Shown here: positions 30,351 to 30,935 of the stretch, piece by piece
Layout: each line of letters starts with the position of its first letter
Position numbering within the stretch: the first letter of the stretch is position 1
Assembly: GCA_015680685.1 (NCBI GenBank)
Contig: MNCI01002920.1
Coordinates: 87,131 to 118,065 of the forward strand
From: Gnetum montanum
Taxonomy: Eukaryota > Streptophyta > Gnetopsida > Gnetales > Gnetaceae
Direction of reading: 5' to 3'
DNA length: 30,935 nucleotides
Notes under the pieces: model-generated
Database searches by the model: none
Seen by the model: the letters and a program-made list of their open reading frames with translations, nothing else
What the model was told of the DNA's origin: nothing
Position numbers and translations under genes: made by a program

Positions 30351-30935
30351 ATTAGGGGGTGTTAGACCCTAAAAAAAATGTATTATTCAAAATAAAGCAA
30401 CAAATACACATATAGCATTTGGCAAACTAGATAGAAAGGGTTAAAAATACACAGGTAGCATCTAATAGAAAAAAAGAAATAACACAAAAGAAAAGATTCA
30501 ACAAATTTGGGAATGCCTACTTAGAATTCATGCTTACAATCAAGCCAATAGCAAAAGAAAAAAGCACCCTTTCAAAAATTCATTTCTCAACAAAGATCGA
30601 ATATAATCAGTAGTCTAAGTAGGATAAAGAAAGAATTAAATGAAGCAAATGATAGCCAAAATTAAAAAGAAGAGCTCCCTTGTAGAGAATTTTACTAAAT
30701 AAGGTTACTTGCTAATGAGTGGCGAGGTACCCCTACACTCAACCATACGAAACGAGCGTAGCACTCGTGATCCGGTCGAACTCCGCAGACTAAATGCCTA
30801 AACGCCACAATGAACACTTGGGGTTAATTAATCATTGTCTTCCCAGACTTACTTGTTGTTGTCACGGTGTATGGTTAAGTAAGTCCGAGGTATATGATTT
30901 TTTTGGGATTTTACGGTTTATCTCCTATGCTAAAC
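30351..30935 (+). mobile_element. Possible start of a further LTR element at the right edge
   Basis: TTAGGGGG followed by TGTTAGACCC at 30360 has the form of a polypurine tract and LTR start. From about 30720 the sequence becomes CpG-rich (ACGAGCGTAGCACTCGTGAT and nearby) with a 9-bp inverted repeat GACTTACTT / AAGTAAGTC (about 30845-30885), similar in style to element A's LTR. The window ends before anything confirms it. Confidence 0.3.

Noticed and set aside
1-30935. Host gene, tRNA, rRNA or CRISPR array
   Set aside because: No exon-like frame outside element sequence, no cloverleaf or rRNA blocks recognised, and no regularly spaced short repeats with unique spacers.

Overview
This is plant nuclear DNA made almost wholly of decayed LTR retrotransposons. 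I see no host gene, tRNA, rRNA or CRISPR array. The organism is not stated. The AT-rich, CpG-poor background, nested Ty3/gypsy elements and heavily broken coding suggest a large, repeat-rich plant genome, with a conifer or other gymnosperm as one guess. The two runs that keep many CpG sites are about 3.9-4.68 kb and 30.7-30.93 kb, which suggests younger insertions there. Layout: (1) 1-4680, minus strand: element A, a Ty3/gypsy element with 5' LTR (start 4680), gag (start 3876) and a dead protease, joined directly to a 3' non-coding tail with no RT, RNase H or integrase. Its 3' LTR lies off the left edge. (2) 4681-8347, plus: element P. RT sequence resumes at the base next to A's LTR, so A inserted into P's RT; RNase H, a deleted integrase and a long non-coding tail follow. 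(3) 8348 to about 9990, plus: an LTR, then a broken copy (E) of a second gene type, here called ORF-D. (4) About 9991-11161: AT-rich filler and a minus-strand LTR. (5) 11380-18055, minus: ORF-D copy D-minus, preceded (in its own direction) by an LTR, the tail and the gag of element B. (6) 18056-25483, plus: element C, joined head to head with B inside gag. It has gag, RT, RNase H, integrase and tail, and is broken by two solo-LTR insertions of 998 bp and 1751 bp. (7) 25484-29138, plus: an LTR and the longest ORF-D copy (915 codons between the conserved ATG and the stop). A polypurine tract and another LTR start at 29139. (8) The right edge has palindromes and the possible start of one more element. 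Two patterns stand out. First, the order pol/tail - LTR - ORF-D occurs three times, in orientation +, -, +, as if a gag-pol element and an ORF-D element travel as one composite sharing a middle LTR. ORF-D has an N-terminal region resembling the plant-transposon domain I know as PF20167, then a Pro/Gln-rich linker and a long coiled coil, with no polymerase. Second, six of the seven LTRs examined place short words in both orientations, often as a perfect 9-10 bp inverted repeat, just upstream of the TATA box, while the word itself differs between most of them. All statements of homology come from reading by eye, without alignment software or database searches.
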